From: Anaeromyxobacter terrae
Lineage (GTDB): Bacteria; Myxococcota; Myxococcia; Myxococcales; Anaeromyxobacteraceae
Assembly (NCBI RefSeq): GCF_022690685.1
Contig: NZ_JALCYY010000031.1
Location: forward strand, 1 to 64,000
Direction of reading: 5' to 3'
Length of the DNA: 64,000 nt
Part shown: piece by piece, positions 31,790-41,388 of the stretch
Numbering within the stretch: position 1 is the first letter of the stretch
Layout: each line of letters starts with the position of its first letter
Program-made: the position numbers and the translations under genes
The notes under the pieces: generated by a model
Database searches by the model: none
The model's input: the letters and a program-made list of their open reading frames with translations, nothing else
Told to the model about the DNA's origin: nothing

Positions 31790-32052
31790 TTCACGCCCTC
31801 CTTCGCGAGCCTGGGGTTGCAGCTGGCGCACTGACTCTCGGGGACGCCGTGCTCCCCGCACCAGTCGCCCTTCGCCTTGAAGACGGGGATGAGCTTCGGG
31901 TTGCAGCGTGTGCAGAGCGTCTTCTTCACGCCGTGCTCGCACTTCTCAGCGGTCGAATCCGCTGCGGCGGGCGCAGCCGGCTCGCCGGCACGGCTCGGGG
32001 CGGCGAAGGTGAACAGGGCGGCGAAGGCGACCGCGAGGGCGATCGAACGCAT
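31786..32052 (-). CDS. Small secreted Cys/His-repeat protein of the czc operon
   Basis: An 88-residue protein with a cleavable signal peptide (MRSIALAVAFAALFTFAAPS, then RAGEP). The mature part is built from two copies, at about residues 38-52 and 65-80, of the same Cys/His unit found four times in the CzcB-like adaptor: CEHGVKKTLCTRCNP and CGEHGVPESQCASCNP, linked by KLIPVFKAKGDW. Each copy offers three Cys and one His, a plausible metal site. It may act as a periplasmic metal chaperone handing ions to CzcB; this is inferred. Its stop overlaps the czcB start. Confidence 0.8.
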   Translation of the reverse strand: MRSIALAVAFAALFTFAAPSRAGEPAAPAAADSTAEKCEHGVKKTLCTRCNPKLIPVFKAKGDWCGEHGVPESQCASCNPRLAKEGVK

Positions 32053-32138
32053 GGACTCTTCTCCTTCCGCGCTGTGGCGCGGACGCGTCGTGGACGACGG
32101 GACGAAGGACGAGGGAAACCCGCGTGAGCGGACACACT

Positions 32139-32155
32139 GCTCCCGTGATGGGAGC
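32139..32155 (-). terminator. Small hairpin directly after the 103-residue gene
   Basis: A perfect 6 bp stem GCTCCC/GGGAGC with a five-base loop, lying three bases past the stop codon of the Cys-rich secreted protein gene on the minus strand. No T-run follows, so it is weak as an intrinsic terminator. It could attenuate or process the message between the regulator part and the efflux part of the operon. Confidence 0.35.
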
Positions 32156-32158
32156 GCG

Positions 32159-32470
32159 TCAGGCTCTCGGCGGGTGAAACACGCCGGCCGTCAGCACCGG
32201 GAGCCGGGGCGACGCTTGCGCCACGAAGACGGTGCGCACGATCGTCGCTGCGGCTGGGCAGTGGCACGGCGTGGCCACCGTGGCGAGGGACACATGCACC
32301 TTCGCGCAGACGCCCTGGGCGCAGTTCGGAGGACAGTGCTTGCCGTCGAGCGCGCCGTCGCACGCGGCCGCGCAGTCGTCATCCATCGCGGCCGCGAGGA
32401 TCTGAGCGGCGCCCGACGTGAACGCGCTCACGGCGACGAGCACGAGCACTCGCAGGACGCGCACGCTCAC
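32159..32470 (-). CDS. Cys-rich secreted protein in the metal-resistance operon, unknown
   Basis: A 103-residue protein with an N-terminal signal sequence (VSVRVLRVLVLVAVSAFTSG). The mature part has seven Cys packed within about 45 residues (DDCAAACDGALDGKHCPPNC, GVCAKVHVSL, TPCHCPAAA), followed by a hydrophobic stretch. It may bind metal in the periplasm or be disulfide-bonded. No named family is recognised. The GTG start overlaps the arsR stop by four bases, so it is co-translated with the regulator. Confidence 0.75.
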   Translation of the reverse strand: MSVRVLRVLVLVAVSAFTSGAAQILAAAMDDDCAAACDGALDGKHCPPNCAQGVCAKVHVSLATVATPCHCPAAATIVRTVFVAQASPRLPVLTAGVFHPPRA

Positions 32471-32868
32471 CGCGTCCCTCCCCCGTCGAGCGCGGTCTCG
32501 AGTGCTTCCCGGACCCACGGGTCGGCGAGGCTGTAGTACGCGAGCCTGCCATCCATCCGGAACTTCACGAGCCCGAGCCTCCGGAGGAGCTGCAGCTGCT
32601 GCGACGTCGCGGGCATCGAGCGCCGGGCGACCTTCGAGAGGTCGCAGACGCACAGCTCGGCGCGGCAGAGCGCGTGCAGGATGCGGACGCGGGTCGGATC
32701 GGAGAGCGCCGAGAACCGCTCGGCGACCCGCCCGATGGCGGCGTCGTCCGGGGCCGCAGCGCAAACGGCGGCGACCTTGCGGGAGTCGACGCAGACGACC
32801 GCGCACTCGCCCGTCGCGTTGGCGCGCGCGGGGCGGACACGGCGGGGTCGGGCGGAGGTCACTTCCAC
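32467..32868 (-). CDS. ArsR/SmtB-family metal-sensing repressor (CadC-like)
   Basis: A 133-residue winged-helix repressor. The helix that carries the metal site reads ELCVCDLSKVARRSMPATSQ (residues about 71-90), and Cys residues also occur in the N-terminal extension (GECAVVCVDSRK). This combination, N-terminal Cys plus CxC in the DNA-binding helix, is the alpha3N site of CadC-type sensors for Cd, Pb and Zn. It probably represses the operon it heads and releases on metal binding. The frame opens with a GTG at 32868, only eight bases beyond the -10 element, so translation may be leaderless; a second GTG lies at 32862. Confidence 0.88.
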   Translation of the reverse strand: MEVTSARPRRVRPARANATGECAVVCVDSRKVAAVCAAAPDDAAIGRVAERFSALSDPTRVRILHALCRAELCVCDLSKVARRSMPATSQQLQLLRRLGLVKFRMDGRLAYYSLADPWVREALETALDGGGTR

Positions 32869-32875
32869 GGTTGCG

Positions 32876-32905
32876 AAAATAACGAAGCTCGCTACGCGCT
32901 GTCAA
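32876..32905 (-). promoter_or_regulatory. sigma70-type promoter of the arsR-czc operon
   Basis: On the minus strand TTGACA (32905-32900) and TATTTT (32881-32876) are 18 bases apart. This is a near-consensus promoter in unusually AT-rich local sequence. The spacer includes an imperfect dyad around CGAGCTTCG, a possible ArsR operator. The transcript would start at about 32869, next to the GTG of arsR. Confidence 0.65.
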
Positions 32906-32922
32906 CCGCGCGAAGGCGAACC

Positions 32923-33873
32923 TCATCGCAGCGTCTTCAGGAACAGGAGCAGATCGTCCCAGTCCTGATCGCTGAGCTGCCAGCGCGGCATCGCGGTGTC
33001 GAGCCGCTCGCCGTCGGGGTCGATGCCCTCGACCACCGCGCGGCGGATCAGGTCGTCCGTGAACGTCGGACCGCGGCTGCCGTCGGGATCGCGCATGCCG
33101 GACGGATCAGTGAGGTTCGGGTACGTGATGTTCGGCGTCGTGAACATCATGGTGCGAAGCCCCCGCCCATCCGACCCGTGACAGCCCGCGCAGCCGCTCC
33201 TCATCATCATCATCCCGAAGCCGCCGTTGCGAACGATCGGCTGTCCATCAACGCCGATCCCCCAGTTGAAGATACGCTCGCCGAGCGCGACGGGGTCGCC
33301 GCTGTTCGTTCCTCCCGCCGGTCCGCCGCATCCCGGCGCCATCGGCCCCCACCTGTATCCTCCGCCGTCGAGACCTCCCATCATCTGCCCGCAGCGGGCG
33401 TAGACCTGCGCGCCGTACGAAGCCATGACGTCGGCGTGGCGGAAGGCCTCGGCCTGGTTGTCGCTCAGGCTCGCGAAGGTGCACGCGACGCGACCGTGCG
33501 CGTCGAGGTCGGCCAGCATCGCGATCGCCACGCAGCTCATGTCCGCGTACGCGGTGCCGTCGTGCGCGCCGATGAAGCCGTCCATCGCGCCGCTCATCTG
33601 CACCATCTGCGAAACCCACGGGCGCACCTGCGCGTCGTAAGCGTCGTGCGCCGCCGGGCAACCCGCGACCGTCATGGTGGGCGCGCCCATCGCAGCGCGA
33701 TAGGAAAGCGCCGCCGATTGCACGCGTCCCGTGAGGTCCTGGTAGTTCGCGATCTGCGTCCTGTCGGACCTGTCGGCGTTCGTCGGGGTCGCGCCCGGGT
33801 TCGTGGACGAGTCTCCGCACGCGATGACGGCGAGCAGGCCTGCGCTCGCAAAGGCGAGGATTCTGGTTCGCAT
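32923..33873 (-). CDS. Lipoprotein cytochrome c
   Basis: A 316-residue predicted lipoprotein (MRTRILAFASAGLLAVIAC, lipobox LLAVIAC) with one c-type heme site, SGCAGCHGSDGRGL, near residue 205. Met-rich sequence precedes it (GFGMMMMRS). The C-terminal part (MPRWQLSDQDWDDLLLFLKT) is typical of class I cytochrome c, with the Met of AMPRW as likely heme ligand. The N-terminal 170 residues are a separate helical domain with a few Cys. It should carry electrons in the periplasm; partners are not shown. The start is the ATG at 33873; the frame upstream encodes nothing membrane-like. Confidence 0.82.
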   Translation of the reverse strand: MRTRILAFASAGLLAVIACGDSSTNPGATPTNADRSDRTQIANYQDLTGRVQSAALSYRAAMGAPTMTVAGCPAAHDAYDAQVRPWVSQMVQMSGAMDGFIGAHDGTAYADMSCVAIAMLADLDAHGRVACTFASLSDNQAEAFRHADVMASYGAQVYARCGQMMGGLDGGGYRWGPMAPGCGGPAGGTNSGDPVALGERIFNWGIGVDGQPIVRNGGFGMMMMRSGCAGCHGSDGRGLRTMMFTTPNITYPNLTDPSGMRDPDGSRGPTFTDDLIRRAVVEGIDPDGERLDTAMPRWQLSDQDWDDLLLFLKTLR

Positions 33874-34147
33874 CTCGACGCTCGTGTCGTTCGGGTTCGG
33901 CGCCGGGGTGAAGCAACATGCGCGCCTCGACCACACCAGCAGCGAATCGCCACCCCCGCCACCCGCAGGGGGGCGAAAACGATGCGGGAGGCACGGGTTC
34001 CGCGCACACATCGCGCTTCCCCCCTGTGTCCCGGAAGCAGCCAGGCACGTGGCGGCACTACTCCCGCTCGCGTGCCCGCCCGTTCACCTGATCGCTGGCG
34101 CTGACGTTTGGCCGAAGGCGACGGAGCGTCAGCAGGAAGCGCAGCCA

Positions 34148-35671
<1,524 letters not shown>

Positions 35672-35749
35672 GGTACCGCGAGCGGTCGCGGTCAGGGAAC
35701 CGTTGGCCCGTGGAGCTCCGTCCCGCCGGCGCTCCGGTCGCCGGATCCA

Positions 35750-37291
35750 TCACGGCAACCGGATGGACAGCGGGTGCCGGAACACGTCGCGGGGATCCCA
35801 GCGCGCCTTGACCCGCTGCAGCCGGGGGTAATTGCCCTTGTAGTAGAGCGTGTGCCACGGGATGCCGGAGGTGTTCCACCGCGGGTCGGCGAGATCCGCG
35901 TCCGGGTGGTTGATGAAGGCGCCGTCGGCGACCTCGCCGGGCGCGGGCACGCCGCCGCTGTCGGCGAAGAGCTCCCAGTAGAGCGCACGGACCCAGCCCA
36001 GGTTGCGCTCCTCGTCCCGCGGGTCCATCCAGCCCGCGTTGCACGCGGTGGTGAGGATCGAGTCGCGCTGCGCCGAGGCGGTCGCGTCGGGCGCCACGGT
36101 GTTGACCTTTCCTCCGTAGGTGGCGAGGCCCAGCATGCCGCCGGGCACGTCCACGTCGGTCCGGGTCAGGTGATGGTGCGCGACCTGGATCTGCCGGTCG
36201 GTGAAGCGTCTGCGCAGGAAGGCGTCCTTGATCTTGAAGCTCGCGTTCTCCGCGCCGGGCACCCGGAACAGCTCGGGGAAAGGGTTCAGGGCGAAGCGGA
36301 GCCAGGAGCTCGTCTCGAGCTGGCGGGTGCAGGGCGCGCCGACGGCCTGGTTCAGGGCGGCGAGGTGCTCGTCGCAGAGCCGCGCGGCCTCTTCACCTGC
36401 GGTGGAGAGGCCGCGCAGCGCGATCGTTCCGGACTGGCGGCGGTGGAGGAAGAGGATGCTGAAGAGCCTCGCGCCGGGAGCGTCCGGGCCGCCGTTCCGC
36501 TCGCACCACTCTCCGTGATTGCGCACGAGCCGGGCGAACGCCCGCTCGTCGAGGTCCTCCCAGCTCCACCCCACCCGGAACGTCAGCACCGACCCCGGCG
36601 CCCGGGGCAGCAGCGCGGCGGGGTCGGTCCCGCGCGCGTCCGGCGACCTGAACCAGTACCGGGTGACGATCCCGAAGTTGCCGCCTCCGCCGCCGGTGTG
36701 CGCCCACCACAGCTCGCGGTTGGGATCCGACGGCTCGCGGGTCGCCACCACGCTGCGCGCCCTGCCGGCCTCGTCCACCACGACCACCTCGACCGCGTAG
36801 AGGTGGTCCGCCGCGAGCCCGTGCTCCCGGCACAGGAAGCCGAAGGCCCCGCCCAGCACGTGCCCGCCCATCCCGATGTCCGGGCTCTCGCCGGCCGGGA
36901 GCGTCACTCCCCAGCCGAGGAACAGCTCGCGGTACACCTCGCCGACGGTGGTCCCGCACTCCACCGCGAAGGCCGCCCGCTCCGGGTCGTAGGAGACGCC
37001 TTTCATGAGGGAGGTGTCGATGAGGACGCGCACCGCCGGGTCGGCGACCAGCCCCTCCAGGCAGTGCCCCCCGCTCCGGACCGCCACCCGCAGATCCTCC
37101 TGCACCGCCTCCTGGACGGCCTGGACCACCTGCCCGGTGGAGCGGACCAGCCGCACGTAGTCGGGAGCCCCCCGGAAGCGCCGGTTGAAGCCGCGGTGGG
37201 CCAGATCCGCGTAGCGCGGGTCGTCGGGTCCGATCCGGCCGGGGTCGGCGGGACCCGCGTGCTGCGACTCGGATTCGAGGCGGGTGGTCAT
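35750..37291 (-). CDS. FAD-linked oxidase, berberine-bridge (BBE) type
   Basis: A 513-residue flavoprotein oxidase of the PCMH/BBE family. The FAD-binding line VAVRSGGHCLEG carries the His that binds FAD covalently. The second covalent site, a Cys in most bicovalent enzymes just before the GGH-x-x-GG motif, is replaced here (AGESPDIGMGGHVLGGAFGF), so FAD is probably bound through one link only. The C-terminal BBE segment (WRALYWELF-like line, then HTLYYKGNYPRLQRVKARWD) is present. Substrates of this family are sugars, alcohols or secondary metabolites; no choice can be made. No signal peptide is seen. Confidence 0.85.
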   Translation of the reverse strand: MTTRLESESQHAGPADPGRIGPDDPRYADLAHRGFNRRFRGAPDYVRLVRSTGQVVQAVQEAVQEDLRVAVRSGGHCLEGLVADPAVRVLIDTSLMKGVSYDPERAAFAVECGTTVGEVYRELFLGWGVTLPAGESPDIGMGGHVLGGAFGFLCREHGLAADHLYAVEVVVVDEAGRARSVVATREPSDPNRELWWAHTGGGGGNFGIVTRYWFRSPDARGTDPAALLPRAPGSVLTFRVGWSWEDLDERAFARLVRNHGEWCERNGGPDAPGARLFSILFLHRRQSGTIALRGLSTAGEEAARLCDEHLAALNQAVGAPCTRQLETSSWLRFALNPFPELFRVPGAENASFKIKDAFLRRRFTDRQIQVAHHHLTRTDVDVPGGMLGLATYGGKVNTVAPDATASAQRDSILTTACNAGWMDPRDEERNLGWVRALYWELFADSGGVPAPGEVADGAFINHPDADLADPRWNTSGIPWHTLYYKGNYPRLQRVKARWDPRDVFRHPLSIRLP

Positions 37292-37518
37292 CTTCGTTGC
37301 CTAACGGCCCGCCGCTCACGACCCCACTCGATTCAGGCTCGCGGGGGAAGGCGCTCGCCGCGCCCGGGCACCCGCTCGCCGACGCGCTCGAGGCACCAGG
37401 CCGTGACACGGCGGGCTCGAGGCCGGGGCGCGCGTGCGCCGGGATGCTCTCCGCCGCCCGCTCCCGTATCATCCGCGAGGTGGGCACCGATGCCCGCCCT
37501 CGCCACCGGAGCGACGCC

Positions 37519-37755
37519 ATGGAACGGCAGACCTCTCCTCCCGAACCCCAGAGACCGCCCGGTGCCCACGTGCAGCCGCCGATCGTGTACGTCGAGCCCA
37601 GGTGGGAGTACAGGCACCTCGTTCGCGACCTCGCCGAGGAGGCGACGCTCGACGAGACCGAGCTGAACGCGCTCGGGGCGAAGGGCTGGGAGCTCGTCGC
37701 CGTGCTCGCTCACGGCAGCACGGCGCACTTCTACTTCAAGCGCCAAAAGGAGTGA
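37519..37755 (+). CDS. DUF4177-like small protein
   Basis: A 78-residue protein. Its second half, WEYRHLVRDLAEEATLDETE then LNALGAKGWELVAVL and HFYFKRQK, matches the small beta-alpha-beta DUF4177 fold. The first 35 residues are Pro-rich and disordered. The ATG at 37519 is preferred, since a longer upstream frame has no coding character. Function of the family is unknown. Confidence 0.7.
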   Translation: MERQTSPPEPQRPPGAHVQPPIVYVEPRWEYRHLVRDLAEEATLDETELNALGAKGWELVAVLAHGSTAHFYFKRQKE

Positions 37756-37816
37756 CGGGCCGAACACGTCACGGCCGCGGTCGGCACCTCGCGCCGCCGC
37801 TCCGCAGGCTCCGGTC

Positions 37817-38365
37817 ATGGAGAAGCGACTCGAGGAATCCCGGCGCATCATCGCGATCGCGACGGTGGGGGACGCGGATCCCGGCGTCGTCGCACACCTC
37901 CACGGCGTGATCGAGGAGGCGTTCTGCCGGGGCATCGTCGACGCGCCCGCCCTCCCGCTCCCCAAAGGTGCCCACCGGTCCTCGCGCGGCCGGTGGCTCG
38001 CGACCGACCTCCTCGATGCGGTCGCTGCCGCGCGGTCGCAGTCGTGGGAGCGGATCCTCGGTGTCGCCGAGGTGGACCTCTTCGTCCCGGACCTGAACTT
38101 CGTGTTCGGCGTCGCGGACGCGAGCCGCAGCGCCGCGATCATGTCGCTCGCGCGGCTCGTCGCGCGCGCCGATCCGGAGCGGACGTTGCGTCGCGCCGCC
38201 ACGGAGGCCGTCCACGAGCTCGGCCACGCGTACGGGCTCGGCCACTGCCGCGACGCGCGCTGCGTGATGTGGTTCTCGAACACGCTCGCGGAGACCGATC
38301 GGAAGGGCTCGCAGTTCTGCGCCCGACACGCCGCCGCCCTCCGCCGGGCGGACGCGGGCGCGTGA
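37817..38365 (+). CDS. amzA: Archaemetzincin-family zinc metalloprotease
   Basis: A 182-residue protein with the archaemetzincin motif: EAVHELGHAYGLGHCRDARC, containing HExxHxxGxxHC, then CVMWFSNTLAETDRKG and a final Cys in QFCARH. The extra four Cys after the zinc motif that bind a second zinc are the hallmark of this family (AMZ/AmzA). The length matches archaeal and bacterial members. It is presumably a cytoplasmic aminopeptidase; natural substrates are not known. It is convergent with the PflX-like radical SAM gene. Confidence 0.9.
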   Translation: MEKRLEESRRIIAIATVGDADPGVVAHLHGVIEEAFCRGIVDAPALPLPKGAHRSSRGRWLATDLLDAVAAARSQSWERILGVAEVDLFVPDLNFVFGVADASRSAAIMSLARLVARADPERTLRRAATEAVHELGHAYGLGHCRDARCVMWFSNTLAETDRKGSQFCARHAAALRRADAGA

Positions 38366-38383
38366 GGAGCGGCGCGGTGGCCG

Positions 38384-39331
38384 TCAGCGGGCCGAGCGCG
38401 GATCGAGCCGGCGCAGCCCGGCGCGCCGCGCCGCCTCTCGCGCGCCGTGGAGCTCCGCGGCCGTGGGCCTCCTCGCGAGCGGCTCGTGCTCGAACGCCCT
38501 GAAGCACGGGCGGTACTGGTCCATGAGGTTCACGTAGGTGTCCGGCGAGATCTCCTCCGCGATGAACCTCAGCACCTCGTCGGTCCCCGAGATGCCGTCC
38601 GGGAGCACCAGGTGCCGGACGAGGAGGCCGCGCCGCGCGATGCCGTCCGCGTCGATGACGAGGTCGCCCACCTGCCGGTGCATCTCGCGCACGGCGGCGC
38701 GGTTCACGGCCGCGTAGTCGCGCACGTGCGAGTAGCGGCGCGCCAGCTCGGGGTCGGCGTACTTCATGTCCGGCATGTAGACGTCCACGACGCCGTCGAG
38801 CAGCGCGAGCGCCTCGGGGCTGTCGTAGCCGCCCGTGTTGTACACGAGCGGGAGCCGGAGCCCGCCGCGAGCGGCGATCGGTAGCGCCGCGAGCACCTGC
38901 GCGACGACGTGGCTCGGCGAGACGAGGTTCACGTTGTGGCACCCGGCGCGCTGGAGCGCCAGCATCGTGGCCGCGAGCTCCTCGGGACCGACCTCCCGGC
39001 CCGCGCCTTCCCACGAGAGCTCCCAGTTCTGGCAGTAGAGGCAGCGGAGGTTGCACCACGCGAAGAAGATCGTGCCCGATCCGGCCCAGCCCGTGAGGCA
39101 CGCCTCCTCGCCGAAGTGCGGGAAGGCGCTGTCGACCCGCGCGCGCTCGCCTGTGCGGCACACGGCGCCGCGCACGGACACCTTCCGGTTCACCCGGCAG
39201 TAGCGGGCGCAGAGGTCGCAGCACTCGAGGTGAGACGAGGCGATCAGGGCCCGCTCGTCCAGCTCGCCCGACGCGAGCAGCCGCAGGTAGGAAGGCTCGA
39301 AACGGGGAGCATCGGCGGAGCTTCGCGCCAT
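38384..39331 (-). CDS. Radical SAM protein, PflX/COG1313 family
   Basis: A 315-residue radical SAM protein of the PflA-like PflX group. The [4Fe-4S] motif is FFAWCNLRCLYCQNWELSW. It is preceded by a second Cys cluster, LECCDLCARYCRVNR, and by the line TGWAGSGTIFF. Conserved lines VNLVSPSHVV, LPLVYNTGGYDS and VDVYMPDMKY follow the COG1313 pattern closely. Members are thought to activate or modify partner enzymes through a radical, but no partner was recognised nearby. The ATG at 39331 gives a short non-conserved N-terminus. Confidence 0.85.
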   Translation of the reverse strand: MARSSADAPRFEPSYLRLLASGELDERALIASSHLECCDLCARYCRVNRKVSVRGAVCRTGERARVDSAFPHFGEEACLTGWAGSGTIFFAWCNLRCLYCQNWELSWEGAGREVGPEELAATMLALQRAGCHNVNLVSPSHVVAQVLAALPIAARGGLRLPLVYNTGGYDSPEALALLDGVVDVYMPDMKYADPELARRYSHVRDYAAVNRAAVREMHRQVGDLVIDADGIARRGLLVRHLVLPDGISGTDEVLRFIAEEISPDTYVNLMDQYRPCFRAFEHEPLARRPTAAELHGAREAARRAGLRRLDPRSAR

Positions 39332-39480
39332 GACGCCATCATTGTGTCACCGGGCCCGGTGGAAGCGACGGCGAGCGCGCTCGGCGGCTTGCCCGGCGCG
39401 TGGGCTGCTGGGGCCGCTGGAGCGCCGTCAGGGTGTCGCCGGCGCGCGAGGGCCAGTATCCGGACGTCAGGGAGCGAGAC

Positions 39481-40593
39481 ATGCCGACATTGCTGCTCGC
39501 CGGGGACGTGATGACGGGCCGCGGGGTCGATCAGATCCTTCCGAGCCCCGGCGATCCCCGGCTCGAGGAGCCGAGCGTCGACGACGCGCGTACCTACGTC
39601 GAGCTGGCGGAGGCGGCCAACGGCCCGATCCCGCGCCCGGTCGCGTTCCCGTACGTCTGGGGAGAGGCGCTCGCCGAGCCCGAGTGGTCCGGGGCCGACG
39701 TCCGGATCGTGAACCTCGAGACGAGCATCACCCGCAGCGAGGAGCGGTGGCCGGCCAAGGGCATTCACTATCGGATGAGCCCGGAGAACGTCGCCTGCCT
39801 CACGGCCGCCCGCATCGAAGTCTGCGTCCTGGCGAACAACCACGTGCTCGATCACGGCCGACCCGGCCTCCTCGAGACCCTCGACAGCCTGGGGAGAGCG
39901 GGCATTCAGGTCACGGGCGCGGGCGTCGACCTCGCGCACGCCCGCCGCCCTGCGGTCGTGGAGCTCGCCGGGGGCGGCAGGGTCGTCGTGCTCGCGTTCG
40001 GAACGAAGGAGTGCGGCATCCCTCCGAGCTGGGCCGCCACGCCTGCCCGGAGTGGCGTCGATCTCGTGCGTCGCCTCGACGACGAGACCGCGGCGGAGAT
40101 CGGCGAGCGTGTGCGGCGCGTGAAGCGCCCAGGCGACGTCGTAGTCGCCTCCATCCACTGGGGCACGAACTGGGGATGGGAGGTCCCGCCGGACCACGTG
40201 CGCTTCGCTCACCGCCTCGTGGACGCGGGGGTCGACGTCGTCCACGGCCACTCCTCTCACCACGTCCGGCCGATCGAGGTGTACCGCGGACGGCTCGTCC
40301 TCTACGGCTGCGGTGACTTCATCGACGACTACGAGGGGATCGAGGGCTACGAGACGTACCGGGACGATCTCGTCCTCGCCTACCTCGCGAAGGTCGATCC
40401 GGCTCGTGGCGAGCTGGAGCGGCTTCGGATGCGTCCGTTCCGGATCCGGAACATGAGGCTCGTCCGGGCCACCCCCGGCGAGGCGGGGTGGCTCGTGGAA
40501 ACGCTGAACCGGATCAGCGGCGGAGAATCGCGCTTCGACGTCTCCGGCGACGGCGCATTGACGCTACGCCTGCCCGCCAGGCGCAGTCCGTAA
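39481..40593 (+). CDS. CapA-family metallophosphatase-like protein
   Basis: A 370-residue protein of the CapA/PGA_cap family (calcineurin-like fold). Typical lines are MPTLLLAGDVMTGRGVDQIL at the N-terminus, VNLETSITRSEERWPAKG, VCVLANNHVLDHGRPGLLET, VVASIHWGTNWGWEVP and DVVHGHSSHHVRPIEVYRG. CapA is named for poly-gamma-glutamate capsule synthesis, but no other capsule gene lies here and no signal peptide or anchor is seen, so a different role is likely. The ATG at 39481 has GGAG about ten bases upstream. Confidence 0.85.
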   Translation: MPTLLLAGDVMTGRGVDQILPSPGDPRLEEPSVDDARTYVELAEAANGPIPRPVAFPYVWGEALAEPEWSGADVRIVNLETSITRSEERWPAKGIHYRMSPENVACLTAARIEVCVLANNHVLDHGRPGLLETLDSLGRAGIQVTGAGVDLAHARRPAVVELAGGGRVVVLAFGTKECGIPPSWAATPARSGVDLVRRLDDETAAEIGERVRRVKRPGDVVVASIHWGTNWGWEVPPDHVRFAHRLVDAGVDVVHGHSSHHVRPIEVYRGRLVLYGCGDFIDDYEGIEGYETYRDDLVLAYLAKVDPARGELERLRMRPFRIRNMRLVRATPGEAGWLVETLNRISGGESRFDVSGDGALTLRLPARRSP

Positions 40594-40671
40594 GGGCCGC
40601 GGGCCCGGGGTCGGTGACCGGTCGCGTCCGAGCTGCGAGCCTCGGTAGGACGAGGGCGGCCCAGCGCCTCG

Positions 40672-41388
40672 CTACGCTTCGGGCCGCAGCTCGCCCGCTC
40701 GCTCGGCGATCCAGCGCATGAGGTCCGTGGCGGTGACGATCCCGGACAGCTTGCCGTCCTCGGAGACGACGAGCACGCGGTGGACGCCGCGCTCCGCCAT
40801 GATCGCCGCCGCCCGCGCGACCGGCGCGTCCTCGGGCAGCGTGAACGCGGCGCGCGTCATGGCGTCGCCGACCGACTCGTAGGGCGACGGCTCCACGTGC
40901 ACGCCCGGCCCGAGCTCGACGCGGAAGTGTCCGCGGTCGACGTGCCGCCCGCGCGCGATCCCTTCGCCGGTGTCGCCCCTGGCGAGGCGTTCGTCGAGCA
41001 GGTCCGTCTTGGACGCCACGCCGACGGGACGCCCATCTTCGTCCACCACCGGCGCGCCGCCGATGCCCCGGTCGAGGAGGAGCTCCGTGAGCGCCTCCAG
41101 GCTCACCTCCGGCCGCACGGCGAACACCTGGGTCCTCATCAAGGCGGACATCGGCGTGCGGTCCGCAACGTCCCCGGCGCCCTCCCGCCGAGCCTGGCCC
41201 GCGTGATTGCAGGACGCGTAGTCGATGCGCGCCGCCGGGTCGCGCACGACGCCGCCGCCGCTGTCCTCGCACGCGAGGCACTGCTCGAGAGTCACCGTCC
41301 AGGTGCGCGCCGGACACAGTACACGGCGAACGTCGGCGGTCTGCCCGTCTCCCGAGAGGACGTGAAGCTTCCGGATCTCGAGGAGCAT
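40672..41388 (-). CDS. CBS-domain pair protein with N-terminal Cys cluster
   Basis: A 238-residue protein. Residues about 25-65 hold Cys residues in a metal-site-like layout (VTLEQCLACEDSGGGVVRDP, then IDYASCNHAG). The rest is a tandem CBS pair: the first starts at TPMSALMRTQVFAVRPEVSL, the second at DAMTRAAFTLPEDAPVARAA, ending with GIVTATDLMRWIAE. CBS pairs usually sense adenine nucleotides. Coupled to a Cys site the protein could sense redox or metal state too. It is divergent from the DksA-like gene. Confidence 0.82.
   Translation of the reverse strand: MLLEIRKLHVLSGDGQTADVRRVLCPARTWTVTLEQCLACEDSGGGVVRDPAARIDYASCNHAGQARREGAGDVADRTPMSALMRTQVFAVRPEVSLEALTELLLDRGIGGAPVVDEDGRPVGVASKTDLLDERLARGDTGEGIARGRHVDRGHFRVELGPGVHVEPSPYESVGDAMTRAAFTLPEDAPVARAAAIMAERGVHRVLVVSEDGKLSGIVTATDLMRWIAERAGELRPEA

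Noticed and set aside
39481-40593. Capsule synthesis locus on the basis of the CapA-like gene
   Set aside because: No capB, capC or other polyglutamate genes lie nearby and the protein has no signal peptide; only the fold is claimed.
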